This document shows positions 1 through 12,438 of a stretch of 64,000 nt of DNA, piece by piece. The number at the start of each line of letters is the position of its first letter. The first letter of the stretch is position 1. Under the pieces are notes generated by a model that was not told where the DNA came from, ran no database searches, and was given only the letters and a program-made list of their open reading frames with translations. This DNA is from Mesostigma viride (taxonomy: Eukaryota; Streptophyta; Mesostigmatophyceae; Mesostigmatales; Mesostigmataceae). Location of the stretch: contig RPFO01001385.1 in the NCBI GenBank assembly GCA_009746045.1, positions 1 to 64,000 of the forward strand, read 5' to 3'. Both the position numbers and the translations under genes were made by a program.

Positions 1-513
1 TACAGGGCTGAAATGGGGACGTCGTTTGTAAGAACATTACGCCATCACTGATGTTTCTTTAACCAGGCGGGACGGTTGTTGGCCTGACAAAAGTGAGTGA
101 ATACAGTCTAGGGTTTAGAGCAGTAGTGCATAGGGTAAATTAAAGTCCGTGTTATTTTTCCACCCACTAGACCTGTGTGGCATCACTACCACATCCAAGT
201 TCTTCATTCATGCGGTCTCCTGAAAAGGTTACCAAATATTTGCACCCTTGCTTGCATGCGAGCTTTGGTTGTTCTTAATAACAGGAGTGTGCATGGCAAT
301 AGATAAGTATCATTGGGTTGGGTAGACCAGCCGGGCCCCCAATCCGCCAACACCATACTGGCTTCCACACACATGGTTGTTTGTTGGTAGTGCATTTGTT
401 ATGATTGTTTTTAGCTTGCAAGTTTTAAGGTGAGTATTTTTTGCTAGAGAAAAAGGATTTAAATGATGTTATGTTTCTTTTTTTTTTTTTTTTGCTACTT
501 GTTCTGGTGCAGG
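1..513. other. Non-coding flank upstream of the transposase gene
   Basis: I see no convincing coding region here. The most informative part is the right end, where a long T-run at about 478-493 is followed by a CAG at about 511-513. That looks like a polypyrimidine tract and 3' splice acceptor leading into the repeat-rich candidate exon to the right. No terminal inverted repeat of a MULE could be recognised in this stretch. Confidence 0.4.
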
Positions 514-1507
<994 letters not shown>

Positions 1508-1781
1508 GTATGCCGTATTTATCCGCTCGTTGTACTAGGGTGTATTGCACTTGTGGCCACAAATTTGCACCTTTTCATGTGGCACCGTTCCTCTGCGGAC
1601 TTGCGTTTAACCAGTTGGGCTACAATATAGTTAAGTACATTTGTTTTGGCCCCCCTCCGAGGTTACCTTTTTTTTTTTTTTTTCCTGGTCCCCCTTTGAG
1701 GACAAAGTGTTGCGCTTAATTCATGATCTTGTATGTGTATGGATCTATGTGTCTTCTTCGGTGCACGCGGGGGCCGGGCAG

Positions 1782-4700
1782 TGCGAGATCGATGACCACC
1801 AGCAAGCCACTCCGACTCCAGCTCCAAGTGCGAATCATGGGCATCCATCTTCCTCTTCGCCGCCATCCCCACAAGCTCGACCAGTGGTCGTGAAATGCAT
1901 GGGTCGAACGAACAAACGATGGTGCACCAAGCGGGGTCTAACTCAAGTAGACAACTCGGCGCCATCAAGACTTGTGCTGGAAAGCATACAAGGGAAGTAC
2001 TACTGCCCAGATTGTGCCAAGACACGGCGCCACGGCTTCAAGGCGAAAGGGAAAACCAGGTAATGAAAGGCAGTGATGGCTCGGTTTTTTATGGATTTGA
2101 CCAAGCAAATTTTTTTCGCATTACTATGAGCCTAACTCCTGAACCTCGTGCTAGTGTAAAGGTGTTACGCGACTCGATCATTCTGTCTGCGGCACTGCGA
2201 GCTCTCTTATGCGGATCAAACCTGCGTCATTTGCCTGCGCCGCGCCATCCCTGCTCAACAGCGGCGGCTTTGCGAGCTGCCCCGGTCCCAACAGCGGGGT
2301 TGGCGTCGTGCCCGCGCCTGGGCTCAGCCCCCCCCAACGGCCGCCTTACTGACTGACCCGTGCGCAAGGTAATTGCTTGTTAGAAGAGACAGCCCCCTTG
2401 GGCCACGCGGCATGCCAACCTGACATCATTATGTTCATCGTGTGATGATGCGTGGCGTTAGGTATGGAGTAAGGCACTTGGCTTTCGGACTAAGGCACCC
2501 ATGTGGACCAAACCTGCGTCGTTTGCGTGCCTTTGCCTGCAGCGCACTGTCCCCGCTCAGCAGCGAGCCTGGCACATCCGTGCCCGGCGCTGACAATCGC
2601 ATCCCTGGCAGCCGCACCACCGGCAGCGGCTTTGCGAGCTGCCCCGGTCCCAACAGCGGGGCTGGCGTCGCGCCCGCGCCTGGGCTCAGCCCCCCCCAAC
2701 GGCCGCCTTACCGACTGTCCCGTGCGCAAGGTAATTGCTTGTTAGAAGAGACAGCCCCCTTGGGCCACGCGGCATGCCAACCTGACATCATTATGTTCAT
2801 CGTGTGATGATGCGTGGCGTTAGGTATGGAGTAAAGCACTTGGCTTTCGGACTAAGGCACCCATGTGGACCAAACCTGCGTCGTTTGCGTGCCTTTGCCT
2901 GCAGCGCACTGTCCCCGCTCAGCAGCGAGCCTGGCACATCCGTGCCCGGCGCTGACAATCGCATCCCTGGCAGCCGCACCAGCGGCAGCGGCTTTGCGAG
3001 CTGCCCCGGTCCCAACAGCGGGGCTGGCGTCGCGCCCGCGCCGGGGCTCAGCCCCCCCCAACGGCCGCCTTACTGACTGCCCCGTGCGCAAGGTAATTGC
3101 TTGTTAGAAGAATGCGCGCATCATGTGTTGATGCGCCTCTCGATTACATGACCCCATGAAATTAGTTTGGTGTATAAATATACATATAATTTAATGTTGT
3201 ATGCATCAAATAAGGGGTTAGTTAGCCTCTCACCGTCTCAAGTAACCCAGTGGGTGAACGGTTAATGGGTCGGCTACGGTTATTGGGTTGTTTTATAGGG
3301 TCCCGAGGTTAAGGTTGATAAACGTTGCTCGAACTCATTCCATGTTGTTTGCTGTCTCACTTAGTCTTGTTCACACACTACACTTGCTATTGTGTCTCAT
3401 TGCACAGGGACGCTCCACGGGACATAGGAGGGGATTGCGATCTTGCCAAGAATATGCCGACGGGGCCTTGGGAATCCTGGGTCGCCGCTCGTGCCGCAAT
3501 TCAATCATGGGCTGATCATGGTGAGCATGGAGCCTTCGCGTTATGCGCCCGCTACGTGGCTCAGAGCAGAACAGAGCGCCGGGAATTCTGGTGCGATGGT
3601 TGCGGTGTAGCTAATCATCAAGGCAAAAAACAGACAACATCCAAGAAGACGAATTGTGAGTGGCGAGTTGTGATTGCAAAGCGGAAGGATGGGATGTTTT
3701 ATGTCACAAAATACCCATTGCCCGTGACAAGCCTAAAGCCAGGGCACCTTCCCACTGGCCACAATCATGAGCTAAGACGTCCCGGGACCATTGCTGCTCT
3801 CTTGGACCCCATGCTTCGAAAGCTGCCTGATGAGGTGAAGGCAAGGATATTGTTGTGCAGGAAGAGCGGGGTCGACCTGCCAACAATCCTGACAATGATC
3901 GATAAGGAATTTGGGGAAAACCGCACGTGGATTGATAGCGATGTCAGGAATTTCCTGCGGCGGTCTCCTGAAGATAACTTGTCGTCTGCGTCGAAGTTGG
4001 TCTCCTGGTGCTATGCCCAGCAAGATGCCGATCCTCGTTTCTACTGGAAGCATGCTGTTGATGGCAACAACCGGCTCAACCTTCTTTTCTACGCGACGGG
4101 GGACATGAGGGAGCGTTATGCCATGGCTTGTGATTCCCAGGCGGTTTCTGTTGACGCGACCCACGGCACGAATAATCATGGCATGAAGCTAATCTTCTTC
4201 ACGGGTGTGTCTCCTTACGGGAAAAATGACATTTATGGAGTTGCCCTAACAGTGTCGGAGCACGAGCAGGCATTTGGCTGGATATGGGACCAGTTCGCTG
4301 AGTGCATGCATGGGCACTTGCCGAAGGTTGCCATCACCGACGAAGACCAGGCCATGGCATTGGCGATTACAAAGCGAGGAATCACTCATCATCTTTGTAT
4401 ATTCCACCTCTTCATCATGAATGTGACAAAGAACATGAGGCGTTGCTTCGGTGACGAAGCTGCGTGGGAGAAGTTTTACCTGGCATTGTGGCGGCTACGC
4501 AACCAAACCGATCTTCGCAGCCGTGAGCACTTTGACAGAGATTTTTTGCAGGTCCTTCTTCTCCTTCCCCAGAAGTATTGGGGCCCCAAATGCCGCACGT
4601 TGGCCCATTGGTCCAACCTGCCCTACCTCCAGGCTGGTCATGTCCCTCGTCATCCTCGCATGTTGAATGCGCACGTTGAAAAGGATGACATGTTGCGCCT

Positions 4701-7669
4701 CGGACGTTTGACAGCCAGCCTGCTTGCCGCCGTCTTGGGTATGTTTGAAAGCGATGTCGCTGGCCACTTTGGTTTCAAATGCGGACACGCTCGTGTGATA
4801 GAAGCATTGCGGCACCTGCGCCGCGAGTCTGCTAGCTGTACAGAAGATCTGATTACTCGTGTGCGTTTGTGCTACGGCATCATGCACGAGTCAACTGCCA
4901 AGTCAGATTTTCTGGACAGCTTCCCGGATGCTACCATGACATCATGCCCCACGGCGGTCTCACAAGACGACAGTCGGTTTGCAGCGACGACGGATGGCTT
5001 GGTGCAGGGTTGGGTTTCATTGGCTGACAAGACATGCACGTACGATGATGGCGTCCTACTTGAAGTCAAGACCCACCCTACGTTCATGGAGGGGCCGACC
5101 TTGCGTGCTGGGGAGGAACGGTACGTATGTTTCAATCCAATTTACCACCGCAACACTGTAAAGAGCCGGTATGGACACCCACAGCTCTGCACACATCTTG
5201 ATTATCCAAGCAATTAGTGTACAAGTGTTTCGCCTCCGTGGCTTACCATTATGCATCATCAGCACAACAAGTTTTAACAGTGATTGCAAACCACGGTTTT
5301 TATGTGTCATGCAAGGTCTACCAAAAGGCGGTGTCACCATTGCATTTTTAGGCCCAAATGCATGTGTCACCCGAAATGCATCTAAACCTTAAACCTTCCT
5401 CAACCTTTTCATGAAACAATCAAAGGTTCATTACAATATCTGATTTTCTCGCCAACTAGTTTTGCCTGTTGGCTTAGCCCCCCCAACATGGCCCGGGTAG
5501 CACGTGTTCGCCGCCCTCATCAGGGGGAATAGTATCACATTTGGTCAATAGGCCATACCAAGTCATGCTTGTTGCCCCAACCAACTAGAGCATATTCTCA
5601 ATGCCCATTCCCGCCATCCAAGCTATGCCTCCTGTTTACCGCCGCAACACCGGTTGCCAGCAGCCCATTACTCACTTCACCCGCCGCTTGCTACACAAGG
5701 CCTTGCCGCCTTGCCCAACATGCTGCCTGCTTCGCCTCGTTCGGCCGAATTTCGCAAGTAACCTTGCAGTTCCAAGTACCTCAGGTTTGCTTGACATTCC
5801 CCCTCCCTCACCCCCTCCCACCCCCCCTCCCTCCCTTTTAGAAGCTACATACACCGCTACGTTCAAGAAGTATAAGTATTTATCTATATATTATACAAAG
5901 TTGACAAGATATTTATCACACACTTAGTTTCAGTTGGCTAACTCGCTTTCTATGTCGTGTGCCCAAGGGGCTTTTTGTTGTGCATCGATGAATTACGCCA
6001 GACATAGGTGTAACTTTTCTGTACATGTTCTTGTTGTCGCTCTGTTGACTTGTTGTCGCTTCACAGGCAATGCACTATTGTGTGGAAGGACGCGCATCCC
6101 CTGGAGAAGATGCGACTGTACCATTTTGCCCAGCTTCAGTGGCAAATGAAGGTGAAGAATATGCGTTGTGGCCTTCTCCTCAGCTGGACGATGGAGAACG
6201 GCATGCGTGTGTTCGAGGTGCGTCGAAGCGATGAGTGGTTGTCGCTAGCGACTGATATTGCGAACATCTTCTGGGACGAGTACGTAACCTACAAACAAAG
6301 CCCGGTGGAGAACTTTCAGAATCGTTTTCCTGGGTATACTTCCTTCATAGATCTTACACAACAACTTTGCGAGGTGGTAAACAGCGTCTTTGTACCCAGC
6401 TGCAGAGCCAAGATTGCTGAGGATGCGCGATTTGTGGCTGCTGGTAGTGATGGCTACAACCAGGTGTTTGACTTGTTGTATCCACCCGCCAAATGTGAGC
6501 GGTCTCACATGGACAAGCTGTATGACACCGCGCGTAAATGGGCCCGCCGCTTTACTTGGGGTGACTCAACATTTGGGATGAGCTCTTCCCAAAGGTCCGA
6601 GGTCACGCACAACGCGATAAAAAACCGTGTGGACAAAACCACGCAGTTGGAGGAGCTCCCTGTTGTGCTGGCTGATTTGTGGCAACGGCGTGCGGAGTCA
6701 CATGAGATCGAGCTTTACCGTCGATCTAAGCACCACCTGAACCGCATCAGTCCCATAGCCCACCCGGTTTTGGTTGATGCTGAGACAAAGTTAGCCAAAT
6801 ATGCTTTTGACAAGCTGAAAATCCAGTTAGCAATGGCGTTTCATTACATAGTTGGTCCCGTGTATGATGGCAACCTGGTGGAGGTAAAGTTATCTCCAGA
6901 GAGCTCTGGGAGCCAGGCTCGCCGAGAACAACTGAAGGAGGATGAGCCTACGGTAGTGTCAAGGATTGTTACTCTTGGCAGCGACAAGCACCCCATTGCT
7001 TGCAGTTGTCAATATGTTGTCCACATGGGCCTCCCTTGCAGGCACGTGCTTGCTGTGGAGCTAATTGCTGTGTGGCTTCAAGCAAAGGCTCTGCCGTTGC
7101 AGTGTGTCCACCAGAAGTGGTTGTTGCCTTTAGATCAGGCAAATATGCGCAATGAGTCTTTCAAAGCGATGACAAGGCCGCAGCATCCTACACCCCGCTT
7201 GGTTGTTGACCCAACCACCCCCTCCAACGTGGAGGTGACACCAAACTATGCCAACTTGATAGCCCTTAGCCGCCGCCTTGTTCAATTGGCGGTCGAGTCC
7301 CGTAAGGAAGTGGAAATCATGCAGCATATAGAGCGTGGAATTGAGATGTGTGTTTCCGACAACCCCGGTCTTCCAGCCACAACCCCGGGCCCTGCACAAC
7401 CGATGATAGCTCAGCACCCACTCCCAGTCAATGCGCAAGCAACATCTGCGCCAACCCAACAGCCCTTGTTATGTGGCAACCCACCAATCGCAAAGCCGCG
7501 GGGAAGGCCTAAGGTCCACGGGGCTCAGTCTAGGAGGCACCGCAGTGCTTGCGAGCCGGATAGAGCAGCTAGTCGCAAAGGCAAGCAGCCTCGTAGTGCA
7601 ACTGCACAGTGTGAAGAGGGGCCTATTTCCAAAAAGCCATTCTTCCGTGGCTCCCACCCTACCTCCTAG
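1782..7669 (+). CDS. FAR1/MULE-type transposase (spliced; SWIM finger and AT-hook)
   Basis: Three exons join in consistent phase: 1782-2059, 3408-5120 and 6067-7669. Donors are CCAG|GTAATG and AACG|GTACGT; acceptors are GCACAG|G and TCACAG|G. The first exon carries a Cys-rich segment (KCMGRTNKRWC ... YYCPDC). The second has a FAR1-like DNA-binding region (FWCDGCG, TNCEWRVV, GHNHEL), then the MULE DDE core with VSVDATHGTN and AITDEDQAM as the two Asp sites and HHLCIFHLFIMNV as the C/H motif. The third has the STQRSE-like segment (SSSQRSEVTHNAIKN), a SWIM zinc finger (CSCQYVVHMGLPCRHV) and an AT-hook-like RGRPK near the C-terminus. Known relatives bind MULE ends and cut DNA, or act as domesticated transcription factors. 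No frameshift is seen in about 1,200 codons. I found no flanking TIRs, so element versus host gene stays open. The true start lies further upstream. Confidence 0.8.
2160..3110. repeat. Tandem repeat (362-bp period) in the transposase intron
   Basis: Two nearly identical 362-bp units run from about 2428 to 3110, for example CCAAACCTGCGTCGTTTGCG at 2506 and 2868. A third, internally shortened unit lies before them (about 2160-2427). Each unit ends with GTGCGCAAGGTAATTGCTTG, which resembles a 5' splice donor (CAAG|GTAATT). The units lie wholly within the 2060-3407 intron. They may be duplicated non-coding DNA or duplicated optional exons; the sequence alone cannot tell. Confidence 0.85.
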
Positions 7670-8318
7670 TTCATCCCCTTCAATTAGTCCATCCCAGCCT
7701 TGTCCATTGTACCACTCGGTCACGAGATAGCTGCCCTTGGGTGGTGCCATGTCCGACGGATGAGTTAAAATGTTGTTATTGTATTAAAGCATGGATAAAA
7801 TAATTGCATTTTCATTTTAGCAACATCAAAGAGACAACATAACATGTTCATAATTCAATTGTGATTGATTTGGGTTTGATAAACAGTGCTCTCAACGTTT
7901 TCCAATTCATCTACACCTTAGTCATGAATTTCAATACAAAATGCTAGTGGGATGGTGATGCATGGAGCATGAATTAATGGATTAAAATATTTACTCATAT
8001 AATTTTAACACCTAAAAAGTGATTTCAGTCGTCACATGCAATGTTGGGCTACCACCTCTTTTGTTTTGGAATTTTGGCACAGTATCGAGAAAGAGGTAAT
8101 TCCAAAGTTTGCCAATGACTGCATGGTCTCGGAGCTAAACCAAGAGTTGTGTGTACGACCCTCATTTGTCGTGGCATGATCCACGTAGGGTCTGAGTACA
8201 AGGCTAACCAGGACAGTCATAATGCGTACACTCTATGCTCCTAGTACTTGTTGATATTGACATATTCTCCAGATTTCTGGCCTGCGCCGGTAGTCGCTTT
8301 GATATTGCATTCATTATG
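7670..8318. other. 3' flank of the transposase gene, no gene seen
   Basis: AT-rich sequence without a convincing coding region. A short segment at about 8265-8300 (GATTTCTGGCCTGCGC) recurs at about 34025-34060, so a dispersed repeat may reach into this flank. Confidence 0.4.
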
Positions 8319-8668
8319 CTCACGTGATGCATGTCACGATAATATTATACTGTCTAACGTATTAGTTGCATTGAATTGAAACGTTACTCCGTTGGGAGAT
8401 CACGTAACACATGTCCGGTAGTCTGTAATATTAAGGCAGATGGTGCGCAAGGATAGATGGCAAGTAGTGATGAAGGAGACCACCCCCAAGTCTGTGGGGG
8501 CTCCGCGTGTGACCAAGTATGGCATTCATAGCGATTCGGGCCGCGGTGCCCACACCCCTGTAACTAGGACCTAGATAGCTTATACCATCCATTCCATCCC
8601 ATGTTCCCCTCCCACTGAGGACTTATGCTCACGTGACGCAGTCACGTGTCTATTAATTAATTAATTAA
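8319..8668 (+). mobile_element. LINE tail remnants, including a 5'-truncated LINE B 3' end
   Basis: At 8370-8412 a minus-oriented LINE tail is visible (TTGAATTGAA, then ACTCCGTTGGGAG and ACACATG). From about 8419 the plus strand matches the 3' end of LINE B as seen at 57960-58116: codons for RKDRWQVVMKETTPK, the stop, then the 3' UTR with the hairpin CACGTGACGCAGTCACGTG at 8630-8648 and a TTAA-repeat tail at about 8653-8668. Only the last ~250 bp of the element is present, the usual result of aborted target-primed reverse transcription. Confidence 0.8.
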
Positions 8669-10409
8669 CCCGTGTTTTTTTAATTAGAACGCGATATATC
8701 GCGTTGTAAGCTTTTTTTAGAACGCGTATAGCACCTAAGGAAAATTTTTTTTCATGGTCATGTATATACTTTCCTGAAAGCCCATAAATCAAAGGATTTT
8801 TTGAGCTACTCAGACCTACAAACTGCTTATTCATTAGAGAGATACACTGGTTTGAATACAGGGGGGTCTGACCATGACCGCGATTTCTTGACCCTAGGTC
8901 ACAAGTCATGCGCTTATTCACAAATGGTTCATGAAAAAAATCTGGCTTCTTGCACGAGCTATGGGCAACATATGCAGGCTCTGTGAAACAAAACTCAGGC
9001 CCATTGGGCCACTGGAGCTATTTTTCATTAGCATCACAATTACAACGCAGTACAACGCAGTGGGAAACATGAGAGCCCTTGACAACATTACGCAACGACC
9101 CGAGCCCCATAAACGGGGCCATAGTGAGCTTGGAGGGTCAAAACGTTGAACATAGGCGTTGTATAAGTTATACAGCATCAAACATGCATCAAACATCATG
9201 ACTGGATGACCTAATATGACTGAATCAGGCAGCCATAGCCAAAGCATCATCCACTCTCACAACGTGTTGAGCACATGCCTCGTGGGAATGGAGGTGCTGG
9301 GTTTTCATTCCATAACGCGTGCAATACTGAAAGAAAGAGGCACGTGTAATGCAAGGCTTGGATAGGTTGAGTGATCCATGAGCTTACATGCAGGCAAAGA
9401 TGACGCTGGAATGCATGCTAGCAAATGGTGGCAAGATGCTAACAACACATGATTATACACCATGATTATGGGCACCCAGCTGATCTTCTTGCACAATCAA
9501 CGCAGTATAAACCATCAACATCCAATCCTCACGATATATGCACGGCTTGACGACGTATACAGCACCTAAATACTGCACAACTGCAACCTGCTATGGCTGA
9601 CATGCAAGCAACGTCGAGTAGGATGGCGGTCTTAGAGAGGCTGGGCAGAGGTCGGTAGAAATAAGTGGAAAACTGGCAGAAACTAGGTAGAAACACGATA
9701 TACTTACGCCTGCAAGCACTATTGAGCCGGTGGCAGAGGCCATTTCCAGGAAAATACAGCATACCGTAGCAATAGCCACGGTCACGCCTTACGCTATTTG
9801 CAGGCACCATCATGCCCGGAGCTACCCAATAAAAGTCTGCACAAATCTCGGTTTAGCCGAGAGTCCGGGCGTTCGGAATGAATAAACATGTGTTAAGAAG
9901 TCGAAACACCATGGAAATACCAAGCATGGTGCCGCAGCAGACCCGAGTCTTGACGTAATAATATGTATGCCGGTTTCCAGGGTTTCCGCATGAAAGTTGG
10001 GTGAGAAACTGGAAAAAACTACGTTTTCTTTGCCCCAGTACCTCAACAAACTCGTAGAAACCTAATTATCAACCTTTGAACGCATCATCATGGTCGTGCT
10101 ACCCAACAGCCACTGAAATTCGCGCGAAAACTGGCGAGATCTACCTGCCGCCATCGCCGTCGTCTTCACCTTCGTCCCGCGAAAATGCCTGATTTCAGTG
10201 GTACATATTTGTTTGCAGCTGTCACAAAAAAAATACCAAAAATACCAGGATTTTTTCTTGAATTCTATGAGATGTTTCTGACCTGTCTTGAAAGTTTCAG
10301 ACCAAAAATCGCATGTTTAATAGGTTTGCCACGTGTCAGATTACAACGCGATACATCGCGTTCTAACCCTACAACGCGATGTATCGCGTTGTAAAAAAAC
10401 ACGGGTTAA
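8665..10409 (-). mobile_element. TTAA-flanked piggyBac-like non-autonomous element, copy A
   Basis: The element is 1,737 bp (8669-10405) between two TTAA copies (8665-8668 and 10406-10409). Termini are CCCGTGTTTTTTTA and TAAAAAAACACGGG, matching the TTAA duplication and CCC-starting ends of piggyBac elements (Kolobok also uses TTAA). Subterminal palindromes with ACAACGCGAT arms occur at 10343-10364 and 10371-10392, and a decayed one at the other end. Similar sequence recurs in copies B (18895-20626) and C (56332-57635). No transposase motif is visible. Short frames such as 9822-10049 are conserved among copies only because the DNA is. It inserted in the TTAA tail of a LINE B fragment. Confidence 0.8.
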
Positions 10410-10577
10410 TGTCCGGTAGGGGCACCTCGGGTAACCCGCTACGGTCGGCACAGTGCCACCGGCCGCGGGGCCCACAATCCTGCTACCCGTGCTTAGATAG
10501 TTTCTTTCGCATGTCATCCATTCCCTTCATGAGGATACTGCTCACGCAGTCACGTGGTATTAATTAATTAATTAAAT
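10410..10577 (+). mobile_element. Diverged LINE B-like 3' tail
   Basis: The segment aligns loosely with the LINE B 3' UTR: GGCCGCGGGGCCCAC, TAGATAGTTTCTTTC, TCATCCATTCCCTTCATG, then GCTCACGCAGTCACGTGG and a TTAATTAATTAATTAA tail. It is older or from a sister family, judging by the substitutions. It is distinct from the fragment that hosts copy A. Confidence 0.6.
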
Positions 10578-11070
10578 GTCCGTGAGAGGGGGTACATGGT
10601 CTATAAGCGTGCTAAGCAACAACCTGCAAATGATGTAAACTTAATAATGCTCACGTGATGTTTGTTAATTATAATATTGATAATTGTCTCTTGTTCACGT
10701 GGTTCAGTCACGTTCTTATCGCACGCAATTGATAGCACTGTTACGAGTTAACCCACCTCTATGTGAGAACCTGTACGTCTCCACCGTTGGCACTCGAATG
10801 GTACCTATCACCACTAAAGATGATTTAGAGGAATCGTTCGCGACAGCTAGATTGCAATGAAGCTTGATACATGTTCAGCTGCAATAAAACACATTTCCCA
10901 ATTAACACAAGCAACAGCTATTGTGTGGGTCGACAACAACCAACTAACTATGAGCCCAACTCGAACGTATCGACGTTGGCTAGACTGCCATTATTGTTCT
11001 CACGACAGACCATACATTGAGGTGCTCACAGAACGCTGGCACCAAGGGCAGAGGACATACAGGTAAAAAC
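10578..11070. other. No gene seen; scraps of LINE-like hairpin sequence
   Basis: Motifs such as GCTCACGTGATG (about 10650) and TTCACGTGGTTCAGTCACG (about 10695) resemble decayed LINE B terminal hairpins. The rest shows no coding signature that I can support. Confidence 0.35.
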
Positions 11071-11886
11071 CATGACATGAGTAGGAACGGGCATGGCATG
11101 ACTAGGAACGTGTACAGCATGACTAGGAACGGGTATGGCATGACTAGGAAGTAGGAACAGGTATGGCATGACTAGGAAAGAGCATGGCATGACTAGGAAC
11201 GGGCATGGCATGACTAGGAACGGGTGTGGCATGACTAGGAACGTGTACAACATGACTAGGAACGGGGATGGCATGACTAGGAATGAGTATGTCATGACTC
11301 GGAACGGGTATGGCATGACTCGGAACGACCATGGCATGACTAGGAACGGGTACAGCATGACTAGGAACGGGTATGGCATGACTAGGAATGAGTATGTCAT
11401 GACTCGGAACGGGTATGGCATGACTCGGAACGACCATGGCATGACTAGGAACGGGTATGGCATGACTAGGAACGGGTGTGGCATGACTAGGAGCGTGTAC
11501 AGCATGACTAGGAACGGGTATGGCATGACTAGGAACGGGTATGGCATGACTAGGAACGGGTATGGCATGACTAGGAACGGGCATGGCATGACTAGGAACG
11601 GGTGTGGCATGACTAGGAACGGGCATGGCATGACTAGGAACGGCCATGGCATGACTAGGAACGGGCATGGCATGACTAGGAACGGGTATGGCATGACTAG
11701 GAACGGGTATGGCATGACTAGGAACGGGTATGGCATGACTAGGAACGGGCATGGCATGACTAGGAACGGGTATGGCATGACTAGGAACGGGCATGGCATG
11801 ACTAGGAACGGGTATGGCATGACTCGGAACGACCATGGCATGACTAGGAACGGCCATGGCATGACTAGGAACGGGTATGGCATGAC
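11071..11886. repeat. 21-bp minisatellite, first block
   Basis: About 38 tandem copies of a 21-bp unit, GGCATGACTAGGAACGGGTA plus one base, with variants at a few positions (GTGTACA, CGACCA, GAGTA). Because 21 is a multiple of three and the unit lacks stops in several frames, long artefactual frames exist on both strands (GMTRNGY on plus; VPSHAIP and MPYPFLV on minus). No promoter, start context or unique flanking coding sequence supports a protein. Confidence 0.95.
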
Positions 11887-12330
11887 GTGGCCCACGCGCA
11901 TGTGCGCCCATAATGGCCCCCATGGATGATGCTTTCAGTATTTAGCCGCGCCCAGCCTACAATGGGACCTCCCATGGATGATGCATTAAGAATTTAGCCA
12001 TGCGATGCCTATGCAGGGAGTTACTCTCTGCTGAGATGCCATGTGTACACCAGCTATAGCCTAGCCACATACCCTCCACCCCATATGTCATGCAGGCCTT
12101 CTAGGCCCTCTCCTCAAGCCCCCCCTGGGTGCCTGTGCTTGTTAAGGAGGCATGAACCATCATGGCGGTGCAGGTGCACCTTGTGCACCCAGAGCAGGTG
12201 ACAGTTGTACATCCTCCACCTGCAGGTTGTAGCCCTGATTGTATTACAAACCCATAGATGCCCTTTCTCAGGGCTATGTGTTACATATGCTCCCAACGGA
12301 GCTATCATTTTAATTAATTAATTAATTAAT
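11887..12330 (+). mobile_element. Retroelement 3' tail inserted in the minisatellite
   Basis: The segment begins GTGGCCCACGCGCATGTGCG and carries the 3' region of the ORF1-only LINE family: GCATTAAGAATTTAGCC, AGGGAGTTACTCTCTGCTG, a GGTGCACC-rich stretch, GGGCTATGTGTTACAT, the hairpin GCTCCCAACGGAGC and a TTAATT-repeat tail. GGCATGAC-containing sequence lies on both sides, consistent with a target duplication, although the target is itself repetitive. The minisatellite resumes at 12331. Confidence 0.75.
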
Positions 12331-12438
12331 GGCATGACTAGGAACGGGAGTGACATGACTAGGAACGACCATGGCATGACTCGGAACGACCATGGCATGA
12401 CTAGGAAGGAGCATGGCATGACTAGGAACGGGTATGGC
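12331..12438. repeat. 21-bp minisatellite, second block
   Basis: Five more units of the same 21-bp repeat follow the retroelement tail. The two blocks were one array before the insertion. Confidence 0.9.

Noticed and set aside
9529-10049. Conserved small proteins in the piggyBac-like copies
   Set aside because: Frames recur only because the DNA copies are similar; they have no motif, no consistent start and lie in different phases around splice-like signals.
11071-11886. CRISPR-like array of short direct repeats
   Set aside because: The units are contiguous without unique spacers, in eukaryotic DNA with spliced genes, and no cas genes are present. It is a minisatellite.
11026-11923. Minus-strand proteins built of VPSHAIP or MPYPFLV repeats
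   Set aside because: They are produced by a 21-bp unit without stops; no start context or unique coding sequence.
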